Of a stretch of 64,000 nucleotides of DNA, positions 1-10,754 are shown one piece after another. A model generated the notes under the pieces. It did no database searches. It worked only from the letters and a program-made list of their open reading frames with translations, and was not told the origin of the DNA. Source of the stretch: Isochrysis galbana (Eukaryota; Haptophyta; Isochrysidales; Isochrysidaceae); contig CM030931.1 of the NCBI GenBank assembly GCA_018136815.1, positions 7,858,550-7,922,549 on the forward strand. The letters are read 5' to 3'. Within the stretch, counting starts at the first letter, position 1; each line of letters begins with the position of its first letter. The position numbers and the translations under genes are program-made.

Positions 1-841
1 TTCCAACCACACTTGAGCTGGGCGGCAAGTCACCCAACATCTTCTTCTCGTCAATCTGTGAGGCGGACGACCATCTGCTCGACAAGGCTGTCGAGGGTGC
101 AGTGCTTTTTGCGCTTAATCAGGGCGAGATCTGCACATGTCAATCGCGCCTTCTTGTACAAGAGGACATTTATGACAAGTGAGTCTGGCAAGCCTTGTAG
201 TCTGCGTTGTGGTAGAGCAGCAACCGAGGCATGCTTTGGTGCCAACATGGCGCTCCACCCGATTTTCTTGGCGCAGATTCATGGCCAAGGTTGTGGCGCG
301 CACCGAGGCGATCAAGACGGGTGACCCATTCGACGAAGCGACGATGATGGGAGCGCAGGTCTCACTGGCTCAGCACGAGCGCATTCTGAAGTACATTGAA
401 CTAGGCAAGTCGGAAGGGGCCAAAGTTCTCACTGGCGGTGCAGCGAACGACGCGTTCGAGGGCGGCTACTACATCAAACCAACCATCCTCAGCGGAACGA
501 ACGACATGCGCGTCTTCCAGGAGGAGATCTTTGGCCCAGTGACAAGTGTTACAACCTTCCGCACGGAGGAAGAGGCGATCAAAATCGCCAATGACAACAT
601 TTACGGCCTTGGCGCGGGCGTCTGGACGCGCGACGCGCATCAAGCCTATCAAGTACCGCGCGCCATCCAGGCCGGTCGCGTGTGGGTCAATTGCTACCAC
701 ATGTACCCGGCGCATGCACCGTTCGGTGGGTACAAAAAGTCTGGTTTTGGGCGGGAGACGCACAAGATGATGCTCAACCACTACCGTCAAACCAAAAACA
801 TGCTCATCTCATTCGATAAAAACAAGCTAGGCTTCTTCTGA
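1..841 (+). CDS. Aldehyde dehydrogenase (AldB/ExaC type), 3' portion
   Basis: C-terminal part of an NAD(P)-dependent aldehyde dehydrogenase that oxidises an aldehyde to its acid. Exons are 3-178 and 277-841, with a GTGAGT...GCAG intron at 179-276; the split Lys codon keeps phase. The first exon carries the LELGGKSPN strand and the catalytic-cysteine segment NQGEICTC, the form typical of bacterial AldB/ExaC acetaldehyde dehydrogenases rather than the usual animal or plant GQCC form. The second exon has EEIFGPV, then [13 protein letters not shown] and the HYRQTKN tail, ending in TGA at 839-841. About 246 residues are present and the 5' half lies outside the window. Substrate is unknown; the bacterial-type signature inside a spliced gene suggests old bacterial ancestry, which is inference. 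Confidence 0.9.
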
Positions 842-1235
842 GTAGTCCAAGATGCACTCCTCTCGGTAAGATAGCAAAAGTCCGCGGGGGATATCTTCAC
901 TCCAACTCTCCGCTTTCCTTGCCCATTTTGAAGATGGCCTTCATCGGAAAAGTGTTCCATGTTGCGCCTCACGCACCGGGACGCCAACGTGCCCTCCTCC
1001 CTCCTCTTTGTCGTGGATAATAGCAGTGGATTTCGCGTTTGCGTTGGAGCGCGAAGTCATTGTCTTGGGCAGTGCGAAAAATACGCCACCGCTGTGTGCT
1101 ATTTGCGTCGCATTCGCATGGCCCACAAAAACGCAGTTTGTCCCCGGCACCCGGGGACTTAGCCTCCAAGGCCGCATTGGCCTGAAAACTTTTAGTAGTA
1201 GTAAATTACTCGTAGAACACTCGCGCGTCCAGAAC
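842..1235. other. Intergenic region after the aldehyde dehydrogenase
   Basis: The 3' flank of the dehydrogenase gene. Open frames on both strands are short, mutually overlapping and without recognisable motifs. I see no RNA gene, clear promoter or repeat in it. Confidence 0.5.
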
Positions 1236-1780
1236 TATCATATAATAAAACAACTGAGCGTTAGTACCACTACTGCCACTAGCCCGGTACTATCACGACA
1301 CCCCTCAGCGCACTTGCCCGCACGCCTTGAAGTGATGGCACAGACACATACTCATATGCATCCCTACAAATCTCCCCCCTCGCAAACCCCCGGCTCCCAT
1401 TATAACTCCCCACAAGTTACAATGGGGGAAAGAGATCAAGAAAACCCAGTGAGGCGGACCGACCTACGTCGGGCGACTCACAGGGGGAAAACACGGGGGG
1501 GGGGGAGGGTCCTCTCGTCCATGAAGCGGAACGGCCCTTACAGCTCTCGCCGCGAGCGGTCCTTGAGGAATAAAAGACTGCGCCTCGAGATACCTGCCAC
1601 AAGGGTTCTCGTAGGCGCCTTGAGCCTCTCCTTCCTCATCTCCCACCTGTCGCCAGCCGCCCCTCTCCGCCCGTTTACTCACGTAAACGGGTCCCATTTA
1701 TTAACGCACTTCATGGGGGGGGGTGCAAAACCCCCCTCTCCCTCTCTCCGTTCTCCTCCACCTCTGTGTCCCTGCCCCCC
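1236..1780 (+). repeat. Dispersed repeat R3, 3'-truncated copy
   Basis: This stretch aligns by eye with 47215-47740 through several shared blocks: the start with GAGCRTTAGTACCACTACT, the TCTCCCCCCTCGCA block, the CCCCACAAGTTA block, and a hairpin near the end. The copy at 47 kb continues about 420 bp further, so this one lacks the 3' part that holds the core shared with R1 and R2. Open frames inside it are not conserved between the copies, so I treat it as non-coding. Confidence 0.8.
1670..1691. other. 9-bp perfect hairpin in R3, with a base-pair change in the second copy
   Basis: Stem CCCGTTTAC (1670-1678), loop TCAC, stem GTAAACGGG (1683-1691). The R3 copy at 47638-47659 has CCCGTTTGC, TAAC, GCAAACGGG. 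The A-T pair near the loop is replaced by G-C with pairing kept, as expected for a selected RNA or DNA secondary structure. Confidence 0.7.
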
Positions 1781-2083
1781 CCCTCGGGCCTAGATTTGCC
1801 ACCATCTCCTCATCATCTCCAAGAGAAACTTGTAACTCTAGGCGCGCGCGAGGGCGGGGGGGGGGGCACCTGAAATAGTGCACGTCGGGTACAGAAATGA
1901 ACTTCACTACCACCGGGGCGGTGGAGGAACGAGGTCAGTTCCCTTCGGTCCCCTCAGTCAGTTCCTCTCGGCCCCCTCAGTCAGCCCCGCTGCGCGTCCT
2001 CGCAGACCAGTTGGGCGCGGAGACGCAGAGAGTCACAAAGCCCGTCGGACCCCGTGCTCGTCCACTCTCAGCATCTGCGGAGC

Positions 2084-3296
2084 ATGCGCACCCTCGTCCT
2101 GCTCAGTGGTCTCGGCGCCGCCACCGCTCTCTCATGCGGTGACCCTGAGGCGCAAAACTTCCTCTACCGTGCTGACGGTCTATATGACTCCAAGCTGTGC
2201 GCGTATGAGCTAGTCTACTACTGCAACGACCCAACGGCAAACAATTACCAGTCGGGTGAGCGATTGTCACCATCCATGCTCCGCCCCAAGCGTAACGCCG
2301 CCCCACAGTGGTGGCACATGCTGTCGAGGCCCTATGGCACACGGGGACAGCGAGCGAGTACACGTGCGAGTCTTCGAATGGAGACCTCCTTGCAGTCACC
2401 CGCCATTGCCCTGGTGAACTGCGGTCACGCTTGTTATGATCATTCCATGCAGTGGAGGCTTCTGAGCGCAAACTCCCTTCACTGTTACGTTGTGCAGCCT
2501 CTTCAGAAGCGCACCGCGATTACTTCCCACGTGCGTGGACTTGCACGTACGATATTGTTGCGTGCAGGGACCCTACAGCCGCCAACTACCACGCGCTCGC
2601 CGACACGCAAGACTCATCCAAATGCGCCTACGGAGGCTGCACTAATCCGGATGCCACCAACTACAATTCGTTGGTGCGCTCCGCCTTTTCTACGCTAGCC
2701 TTCCCACTGGTCATTGCGACAAACTTATATGGACCGACCTTTGCATGACAGGCGACTTACCACGATGGTACCTGTACGTACGACAAGGTTGGATGTACGG
2801 TGAGAGACGTCCTCCGTGCTTCCGAATTTGATTCATTTGTCATATCGTCTCACAACTCCTCTCCGTCTGTCCGCTTCCTAGGACCCATCAGCGGCCAATT
2901 ACCACTCGGCATTCACCATCTCCTGTCAGGCTTTCGCCCCGCCACCAGCAATTCCAAGTCCCGCTCCCCCGCCCCCCCCCCCGCCGCCGCCTGCCCCGAG
3001 CCCGCCACCACCACCACCATCACCTCCGCCCTTGCCCCCACCCCCATCCCCCCCGCCATCTCAACCGCCCTCTGCACCCCTCCCCTTGACACCTCCTCCA
3101 TCGCCGACCCCTCCGTTGCCGCCTCCCTTTTCGCCCCCGCCTCCACCCCGAACACCACCACCCTCCCCGCCGCCACCTTCACCGCCTCCACCTTCGCCAC
3201 CACCCCTCCAGCCGCCGCCGCCTTTGTTGCCGCCCTCACCCCCGCCATTCCCGCCGGTGGTGGGGCGGCGGCTTCTTTTCTTTCAGGGCTCGCACC

Positions 3297-3360
<64 letters not shown>

Positions 3361-4879
3361 AGTTCCGCCACCCTCGCCATCGCCGCCATCGCCGCCACCG
3401 CCCTCGCCGCCGCCGCAATCGCCACCCGTGTTTCCTTTGCCGCCGCCACCCTCACCGCCGCCACCCTCGTCGCCCTCGTCGCCCTCGCCGCCGCCGCCCT
3501 TACCACCGCCGCCGTCCCCGCCGCCACCCTCACCGCCGCCACCCTCACCGCCGCCACCCTCGCCGCCGCCACCTTCGCCGCCACCACTTCCACAACTTCC
3601 ACCACCTCCATCTCCACCTCCATCTCCACCTCCATCGCGACCGCCGCGCTCGCCGCCGCCCCCATCGCCACCCCCACCATCGCCGCCACCGTCACCCCCG
3701 CCGCCATCGCCGCCGCCGCCATCACCGCCGCCGCCATCGCCGCCGCCGCCATCGCCGCCATCGCCGCCACCGTCGCCTATTCAGCCGATTCCACCATCGC
3801 CGCCGCCCTTCTCTCCACCGCCATCGCCACTACCACCACCGCCATTGCTACCGCCATCGCCGCCACCACCATCGCCGCCGCCACTACCATCGCCGCCACC
3901 GCCGCCGCCCTCACCGAAGCCGCCGCGCGTGGCTCCCTATCCTCCGCCCTTCTTGCCGCCGCCAGGCCCCCCTCCGGCACCGCCGCCCTCGCCGCCGCCG
4001 CCCTCGCCGCCGCTGCCCTCGCCACCACCGCCCTCGCCGCCGCCGCCCTCACCGTCGCCCCCCTCATTGCCGCCTAGCCCGCCGCCGCCCAGCCCGCCGC
4101 CGCCGCCGTTCTCGCCTTATCCCTCTCCACCACCGATCCCCCCTCCGCTTCCGCCGCCGACACCGTCGCCCTCACCCTCGCCGCCCTTCTCACCACCACC
4201 TTTTCCGCGGACCCCTACCCCATCGCCGCCTTCCTACCCCACCCCGTCCCCGCCGCCGCCATCCCCGCCACCTCCATTCCCACCCTCAACGCCGCCATCC
4301 CCGCCATCCGCGCCACCGCCGCCCTGCCCGCCGCTGTCCCCCCCGTCTCCGCCCTCCCCGCCACTGCTACCACCGCTGCCGCCCTCTCTGCCTCCACCAC
4401 TACCACCGCCTCTGCCGCCGCCGCCATCACCTTCGCCACCTCCGCTACCATCGTCTCCACCTGCACATCCACCTTCGCCTTTCTCTCCACCCTCGCCCCC
4501 GTCATCACCGCCGCCGCCGCCGCCGACATCGCCGCCGCCGCCGCCCAACCCGCCACCACCTGGCACTTGCTGCCAGTACACGGGATGCACGCATTCAATG
4601 GCGCTCAATTACGACCCCTTTGTGCCGCTTTCGGACTTGCGTAAGTGCGTATGGGGCTCTGACTACTACAATCGTGTCGGCTGCACCGACCCTCGCGCAA
4701 TCAACTATGACTCTCACGCAACTACCTGTCTCCCTGCACATCCAGTGCCGCCTTCGCCGCCGCCACCGCCTCCCTCGCCGCCATCATCCCCGCCTTTGCC
4801 GCCGCCGCCATCACCATTACTTCCGCCCCCATCATCTCCCCCTTCGGCGCCGCCGCCGTCGCCGTCGCCACCACCACCG

Positions 4880-4918
<39 letters not shown>

Positions 4919-7612
4919 TTAGCGCCCCCATCGCCGCCGCCTCCGGTGCTTCCCATTCCGCCATCGCCGCCGCCGCCACCGCCGTCACCGCCGCCGCCAT
5001 CGCCACCACCCCCGCCGCCGCCATCGCCGCCGCCATCGCCGCCGCCATTTCCACCCCCACCATCACCGCCGCCACCATTCCCACCGCCTTCTCCACCACC
5101 GCCTTCTCCCCCCCCGCCTTCGTCCCCGCCGCCCTCACCGCCGCCGCCGTCAGCCCCGCCACCATCGCCTCCTCCGCCCCGCCCGCCACCCTTCCCACCG
5201 CCCTCCTCACCCTTTCCATCGCCACCACCACCCTCCCCACCGCCGCCCTCACCGCCACCACCCTCACCGCCGCCCCCCTCTCCGCCGCCGCTCGTGCCGC
5301 CTCCTCCCTCGCCCCCGCCACCTTCCCCTCTGCCACCCTCGCCCTCGCCCCCGCCACCGTCGCCCCCGCCGCCGTCGCCTCCGCCCTTCCCACCTCCCGC
5401 TGACCCATCCACGCCACCGCCGCCGCTGCTCTCGCCATCACCCCCGTCGCCATCACCCCAGCCATTGCCGCCGCCGCCATCGCCTCGGCCGCCATCGCCC
5501 CCGCCATCGCCGCCGCCACCATCGCCGCCGCCACCATTGCTCCCGCCGCCATCGCCGCCACCATTGCCTCCACCATCGCCGCCGCCATCGCCGCCACCCC
5601 CCTCGCCGCCCCCCTTGCCGCCCCCTTCGCCACCGCCGCTGCCGCCACCCCCTATAGAAGGCTGCGAGAAGGTGTGTCTGTACGTCACCAACTCGCTCGA
5701 CGAGACGGTACCGATGCTGTGGGTCAACACCGTCCCTCTGCCAGAGGACAGTCGCTTTGGCCACATGCAGCCTGTGATAGCGTCCGGAGCGTCGATGGAG
5801 TCGGATTACACCAACCTCATCTGGGGTTCCGATAGCAACGTCTCAGATACGCAGACTGCCACATTAACGAGTGCTGATGGCCACGCGACACCGTACTACA
5901 ACGATAACGTCCGCATTTTCGAGGGCTCGTCGGACGATGGCAATTTTTCCTCCATCGCTATCCCCGACGGTTCCCTAGTTATGAACACGATCTACGATGC
6001 TACACCCGACCAAGGCTCGGGTGGCGACGCGCCTATCTTTGGCTACGCCAAGTGTCAGTGGCTTCGGCACACTCGCGGTGAGCTACCTGGGGCAAAGTGC
6101 TCTGCTATGTGGGGCGGCAGCCTTGTGGATGGCTACGTCTTCCAGTCAGCCTCCGGCACCATGGAGTGTGGCCGCCTACTCGCCATCAATAACCAGGCGA
6201 TGGACGCCTATCAGGCCATCGCCACTGGCCGCTGTCCTCGCGGTTAACCTGTCAACACGGCAAACTACATCCCTGCATGGACGCGCCGATTGCTCGTCGG
6301 CGGCTGTATGATCCCCATCGACCCGCAGTACGACTCTTCCGCTGAGGTGCATGTTCCCCAGGCTTGCTCCTCTCCCGCTGATTACAAGAAAGGTTGTCTC
6401 TTTCCGACGGCAATCAACTTCGATCCCATTGCTGTTCAATCTGGGCTCTGCGAGTGGCCTACCGTTGGTTGCATGGACCCGACGTCATACAATTACAACT
6501 CGTTGGCTACCGTTTCCGGCCCATGCATTCCCAAGGTTGCCGGCTGCTCCATTTTTCAGGGCTTGTATACCGGCCAACCCGACGCTGACAAGCTCGTCGA
6601 CGGAGGTCCATATTCAGACAAGTTCGTTGGCGAGCTACCATTTGACCGGCTTCCACTAGGTGTATGGAACGCCACCACTACTTACAATCGCACAACCGCT
6701 CTCTCGTACAGTGCCGACGCGACCGACCCGGCTGACTGCGTCATTGTGATCGAGGGCTGCATGGACCCCACTTCTGTCAACTACGATTCGATGGCCACCT
6801 TCGACTCGGGCAATTGGTGTCGTCCTTACTCGCTAGGCTGCATGGATGATCGGGAGTCGATCAATTTCGACTCCGACCACACTGTTGACTCAGACTGCAT
6901 CGGAAAGGCACTCGGCTGCACCGACCCTGCGGCCGTCAATTACAACTTTAAGGCAACCTTCGATGACGGCTCATGCAAAGCGACGCTCGTCGGCTGCGGC
7001 CACCCCAAGGCGGTCAATTACGGCTCGTCTGTCACCGTGCACAACGCAACAGAGTGCGTTTGGTACAATCCCTCGCCGCCCGCCCCGCCCGCCCCGCCGC
7101 TAGCGCCGGGAGGGGAGTCCAAGACGTATATTGTTGTCGAAGTCGTTGCCACTTTCAACACTGAGGTGTCGGGTGTCCTACAGCCGTGTTCCACCAAAGG
7201 CCCCGGCTGGAATAAAGCGGCCTGCTTTGCCGATACAATCACGCGGCTCTCGTGTGGCAGGTCTTCCACGCATACGGTGACAGCTGGCTCCGCTGTGGTG
7301 ACGGCGCGCGTCGCTTTCGACTCGGAGGAGGAGGCAAATGCCGGCATGACTACCATGTCCAACACAGATCCAAGCACGATAAATACGGATGGTTTGGGGG
7401 TGCCTTCTGCCCTCACAGCCACCCGCCTAGGGACGGTGCGCTTCGCATACAGCCCAATTGCCGTCGAACAGATTTCGAATACGAGCGCCATCATTGGCGC
7501 GACTATCGGAGGCGTGGTCGTCCTCGTGTTGATTGCTAGTTTGTCATGGTATTGGTTCAAGCGGGGGCATGGGAGTGTCAAGAAGCGCTCGTCGGTCACG
7601 CCCGGTGAGTAA
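2084..7612 (+). CDS. Proline-rich, cysteine-repeat surface glycoprotein with C-terminal membrane anchor; in-frame TAA
   Basis: Likely wall or surface structural protein. Exons are 2084-2255, 2507-2673, 2752-2799 and 2882-7612; all junctions are GT-AG and keep phase. It starts with a signal peptide (MRTLVLLSGLGAATALS). About 13 cysteine modules of the form GC-DP-A-NY-A-DG-C occur, five before the first proline block, two between the two blocks and the rest near the C terminus. Two huge SPPPP-rich blocks (2940-4560, 4740-5650) resemble pherophorin or extensin regions that are usually hydroxylated and O-glycosylated. A globular unknown domain follows (5650-6244), then a second one (about 7118-7470) and a transmembrane helix (about 7490-7555) with a basic cytoplasmic tail. 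TAA at 6245-6247 interrupts the frame after 1250 codons, yet 455 more codons continue in the same frame with intact modules. It may be a nonsense allele, sequencing error, readthrough site, or two genes. Start and exons 1-3 are inferred. Confidence 0.8.
2940..4560 (+). repeat. Proline-codon low-complexity block 1
   Basis: Dense CCG/CCA/TCG/CCC codons reading as SPPP and SPPPP units in the sense frame. The same composition leaves Ala-rich, Gly-rich and Val-rich frames open on both strands. It sits inside the surface glycoprotein gene. Confidence 0.95.
4740..5650 (+). repeat. Proline-codon low-complexity block 2
   Basis: Second run of SPPP/SPPPP codons in the same gene, separated from block 1 by two cysteine modules (GCTHSMALNY and GCTDPRAINY). 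It is prone to slippage, so exact length in the assembly should be treated cautiously. Confidence 0.95.
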
Positions 7613-8100
7613 AGGTCGTGCCTATTTGCCCGTTCAATGTGTCAAAATGAGTTGTGTGTTGTGTGTGCGAGTGCATGCGCAACCATTCCTAGGCAATCGA
7701 CGCCCCGTGGAATTACACTTGTAGTACCAGAAAAAGCCGGGCGCGACCTCTACCATGCATAACCGCTAGCTGCGACGCTAGTTGCGTTGGCAGTGAATGG
7801 TTTTCTTGGGTTGTGCACCGCTCCGGCGAGGCTGCCAGCAAAGAAGGAGTCATCTTAGCAGACTCCGTTCTCTTAGGTGAATGTTTCTGGTGTGTGCTCG
7901 TGAGTCTGCGTATTCTGTTGTTCTCAGCATCGGTTTCCGTCGCTGTTCCCTGCACCGCTGCACTCTAGCAGCCTAGGCTCCCTCCCTCTCCCTGAGGTTC
8001 CCTTAGGGAAAGCTGACAATCTCAGGTGTCGTTCCGTCCCAACTATGGGACAAATCGAATGGAGCCATCAAATGTCCACTGTCATTTATACAACAATAAA
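7613..8100. repeat. Intergenic repeat fragments: diverged inverted copy of the 40.6-kb element and a TIR-like scrap
   Basis: About 7850-7990 is a diverged reverse-complement match of 40854-40990, the inside of the mobile element at 40601-42194; shared blocks include GAGCCTAGGCTGCT and GACTCACGA. From 8025 a sequence starting GGTGTCGTTCCGTC and continuing through ATGGAGCCATCAAATGTCC matches 29793-29870, and more loosely the left end of the TIR element at 58132. No gene is seen. Confidence 0.6.
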
Positions 8101-8530
8101 GTCGCGTTCCGTCAAAAGAGGACCACAATCTGTTTTCTTTTTAGTTATGAACAATAGTGGTACAAAACAAAGCTGTGCATAGAAACTTTTTTTAACATAA
8201 AGTCGCCGTATACGAGATGTTTCGTTTACGCAGCACATGTGATTACTTGCAATCATTGAGCACGCCGTGCGTATGCGCATCGACTTCCCCCTCGCGAGGG
8301 CGCCGTGCGTGCGCATAGAAACTTTTTTCCCCAAGGCCCACATTAACGTAAAGTAGCCATATACGAGACGTTTCGTTTGCGCAGCACGTGTGATTGCTTG
8401 CAATCATTGTGCACGCCGTGCGTATGCACATCGGCTTCCCCCCCCGCGGGGCGCCGTGCGTGCGCATAGCAACTTCCAGGAAGGTGCACGCCGTGCGTTC
8501 ACTCTTTCCGCGGGGGGACTCTGGACGCAG
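8101..8530 (+). repeat. R4 repeat: TIR-like end plus two tandem hairpin units
   Basis: It begins with AGTCGCGTTCCGTC, the inverted form of the right end of the 58132-59017 element, followed by sequence matching the reverse of 58925-59000. Two tandem units then follow (about 8200-8340 and 8345-8475). Each contains a block ending TTGCAATCATTG, then the GCACGCCGTGCG inverted repeat and a GTGCGTGCGCATAG tail. The segment around 8465-8560 recurs inverted at 18585-18660. No protein is encoded. Confidence 0.65.
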
Positions 8531-8769
8531 AGGCGGTCGGGAACCGCGGGGGCACCCCTGGGACCGGGGAAAATATTACCGTATATTGCGAAAACACTAA
8601 CGTAAACAATCGAGGTCTTGGGGTCTCTCCGCTCCCCCGGGGCCCCCTCCCCCGGGTCCCCTCCTCCCCCTCTCATCGACCTACCAGAGAGAGACGGCTC
8701 CTACTGCCTGCCTCCCTCCTCCCTCCTCGCTCACCCTCCAGCTCTCTCCTCGCCCTCGTCTTCCTCACG

Positions 8770-9219
8770 ATGGTGGCGACTCGGCGCGCATCGGTACGGT
8801 CCTCCGTCCTCTCGTCTCGTGCTCCTGCTCGCTGGTTTCGTTCGACTCGCTCGACACCGCCACCTGTCGACTGGACGCCGAGCGCAAGCGCTGCTCGCAC
8901 GACTCGTTCCTCTTCCTGCTCCAAGGGCGCGGCGGAGGAGGCGGATCCTGTTCGCGTTCCTGATGCCGAGGAGGAGGCCCTTTCCCCGACCGATGAGGCC
9001 ACCACCACCACCACCGACGAGGACTCCGGGCCTGTGGGAGGAGAAGAGGAGAACGAGGACTGTGCGTCGGACGCTCCAGGTCTTCTTGTTCCCATCGCGC
9101 CCACATTCTCACGTGCCATCTCCAAAGATGGAGCATCTTTACAGATGGCTGATCTCCATCTTCGAGGTGCGTTTGTGCGCAAGATGTTTACTTTGGATCT
9201 AAGAGACGTACGCATCTAA
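8770..9219 (+). CDS. Unrecognised 149-aa ORF, possibly a retroelement gag start
   Basis: ATG at 8770 opens a Ser/Arg-rich then acidic, Thr-rich frame ending at 9219. I recognise no domain. It lies upstream of the Gypsy integrase tail at 9504 on the same strand, so it could be the 5' end of the same internally deleted element; that is inference from position only. It may equally be a chance ORF in GC-rich DNA. Confidence 0.25.
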   Translation: MVATRRASVRSSVLSSRAPARWFRSTRSTPPPVDWTPSASAARTTRSSSCSKGAAEEADPVRVPDAEEEALSPTDEATTTTTDEDSGPVGGEEENEDCASDAPGLLVPIAPTFSRAISKDGASLQMADLHLRGAFVRKMFTLDLRDVRI

Positions 9220-9503
9220 TAGATTGGCTTTTAGCATTGTTGAGAGAGCCTTGTCCGCAAGATGTGCCTCAGCCACCTTCGAGATGGGCGCATTTCAAGA
9301 AATGGGCGTGCAGCATCTCTTCCATGCAATCACATTTGAAATGTAACTAAGCCATATCAAGGACGCGCACATCTCGATAGAAAAGCAAATGGCATCTCTC
9401 GGATGGAACGCATCCTGATAGGAATCCTGATGACGAGCCCGAGCCATGCCCCTGCGGCCGGCCGTCGTGGGGCCGGACGGCAATCCTCTCCGGGTCCGCG
9501 GCT
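9220..9503. other. Unassigned spacer with short degenerate repeats
   Basis: No credible frame. Short motifs such as CGCAAGATGT and GATGGGCGCAT recur with variations between 9120 and 9420, which gives a weakly repetitive look. It probably belongs to the decayed retroelement around it. Confidence 0.35.
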
Positions 9504-10066
9504 ATGCCACTCTCGTCTTCTCCCTCGCTGCGATCTGCCGCGCTCGATGCCACGCTCGCTGCCCAGGCTGACGCTGTAGCTGACACGTTGCGCACTCACG
9601 CTTCCCCGACCCGCTTTCTTCCAGGGGACCGGGTGGTTCGCACGACTCCGGGCCATCGCAACAAGCTGCTCTATCACTATACAGTGGACCGTACCGTGTC
9701 GCCGAGGCGCTCGGTGGCGGTCGCTACCGTCTACGCGATCAAGAAAATCGCCTTCTCTCTGAGGAGGTGCATGTTACTAACCTCCGCCCCTACTACACGC
9801 TCACAGACAAAGACCCACTCCAAGACGATGAGTTCATAGTGCCCCCGGTGATTCGAGGTGGCTCGCCTTCATTTGGTCTCCTTTCCCTCCGGTTTCTTCC
9901 ATTGCCTCATGGGGGGGAGGGGGAGTCTCCTAAGTTTGCATTCGCTGTGGATAATCGCTTGGTCACGGTCCTGATGACAAAGACGACCACCGCTACGAGC
10001 GCGGCGACTACCGTCAGTGTGACCAACAAGGCGGTCAGCATTACTTTGTCGAATATGAAGCGGAGG
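9504..10066 (+). pseudogene. Gypsy-type integrase C-terminal tail with possible chromodomain, frameshifted
   Basis: Frame 9504 reads a RFLPGDRVVRTTPGHRNKLL segment, the GD-V and KL-Y core of the post-catalytic integrase region of Ty3/Gypsy polyproteins. Near 9680 the homology moves to another frame, continuing as GPYRVAEALGGGRYRL and then VHVTNLRPYY. Further on, a third frame ends with HYFVEYEAEG and a stop near 10066, which resembles the start of a chromovirus chromodomain. Several frameshifts mean it is dead. The catalytic integrase core, RT and protease are absent, so this is a deleted remnant. Confidence 0.65.
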
Positions 10067-10164
10067 GCTAGCTGTGTTGGTGTTTCCACCGAGTCCGCAC
10101 TGCACTCGACGTCGAGCGAGCGCACCGGGTGCGTCCACCCGATCGCCTTCAGGTCGACGTCTTC

Positions 10165-10312
10165 GCGGGGGTGGACGGCGCTTCACTTCGCGGCGCGCGA
10201 CGTCCGGGCGGCGAGCCTCGTGCCGGAGCTCATCCGCCGTGGCGCCGACCCGAACGCGCCGTGCAAGAGGGGGCGGACGCCGCTGACGGTGGCTGTGTGG
10301 AAGGGCAATGGC
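10165..10312 (+). pseudogene. Ankyrin-repeat fragment
   Basis: One frame reads GWTALHFAARD, then LIRRGADPNAP and GRTPLTVAVWKGNGD, which is one ankyrin repeat and the start of a second. It is isolated: upstream is Gypsy debris and downstream is a tandem repeat. It is best read as an exon scrap of a host ankyrin gene. I cannot tell whether it is transcribed. Confidence 0.6.
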
Positions 10313-10473
10313 GACGGTCCCAAGGGAGCCACGCGGCGGCGAGGAGGAGAGAATCTGGGGCGGGGCGGGGCCGCGCGGCGGGCACTAAGACTGGGTGGTT
10401 CCACGTGGGAAAGAAAACTGAGTGTGCAGCGTGAGGCGCGTACGGAGGTAGGGGGGAACCAAACAACGGGGCT

Positions 10474-10735
10474 AGGGGTTGTTGGGTTCTCCGACGCCCC
10501 CTCCCTCCTTCCATGGCATTGGCCCCAAATCTCAAAAAGAGGGACTAGGGGGTTGTTGGGTTCTCCGACGGCCCCTCCCTCCTTCCTTGGCATTGGCCCC
10601 GAATCTCAAAAGGTGGAAGGTGGGGCTAGGGGGGTTGTTGGCGGGTTCTCCGACGGCCCCTCCCTCCTTCCTTGGCATTGGCCCCAAATCTCAAAAGGTG
10701 GGACTAGGGGGTTGTTGGGTTCTCCGATGACCATA
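10474..10735 (+). repeat. Tandem repeat, about 75-90 bp unit, 3.3 copies
   Basis: Units start GGGGTTGTTGGGTTCTCCGA, run through CCCCTCCCTCCTTCC, and end in ATCTCAAAAGGTGGGACTAG. Three full copies and one partial are seen, with small indels (one copy carries an extra GTGGAAG). The long open frames across it are a by-product of the repeat. Confidence 0.9.
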
Positions 10736-10754
10736 TGCCAATTCTAAATCTGCC

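Noticed and set aside
2800..5770. Very long open frames on both strands encoding Ala-rich, Gly-rich or Val/Ala-rich proteins
   Set aside because: They are other-frame readings of proline-codon repeats (CCG/CCN) of the surface protein gene; only the SPPP frame connects to non-repetitive domains and spliced exons.
6243..6361. GT...AG intron removing the in-frame TAA of the surface protein
   Set aside because: Candidate introns 6243-6328 and 6243-6361 change the reading frame and lose the downstream cysteine modules.
8390..8480. Possible CRISPR-like direct repeats with GCACGCCGTGCG
   Set aside because: The unit is about 160 bp, without uniform spacers, and lies inside a eukaryotic transposon family.
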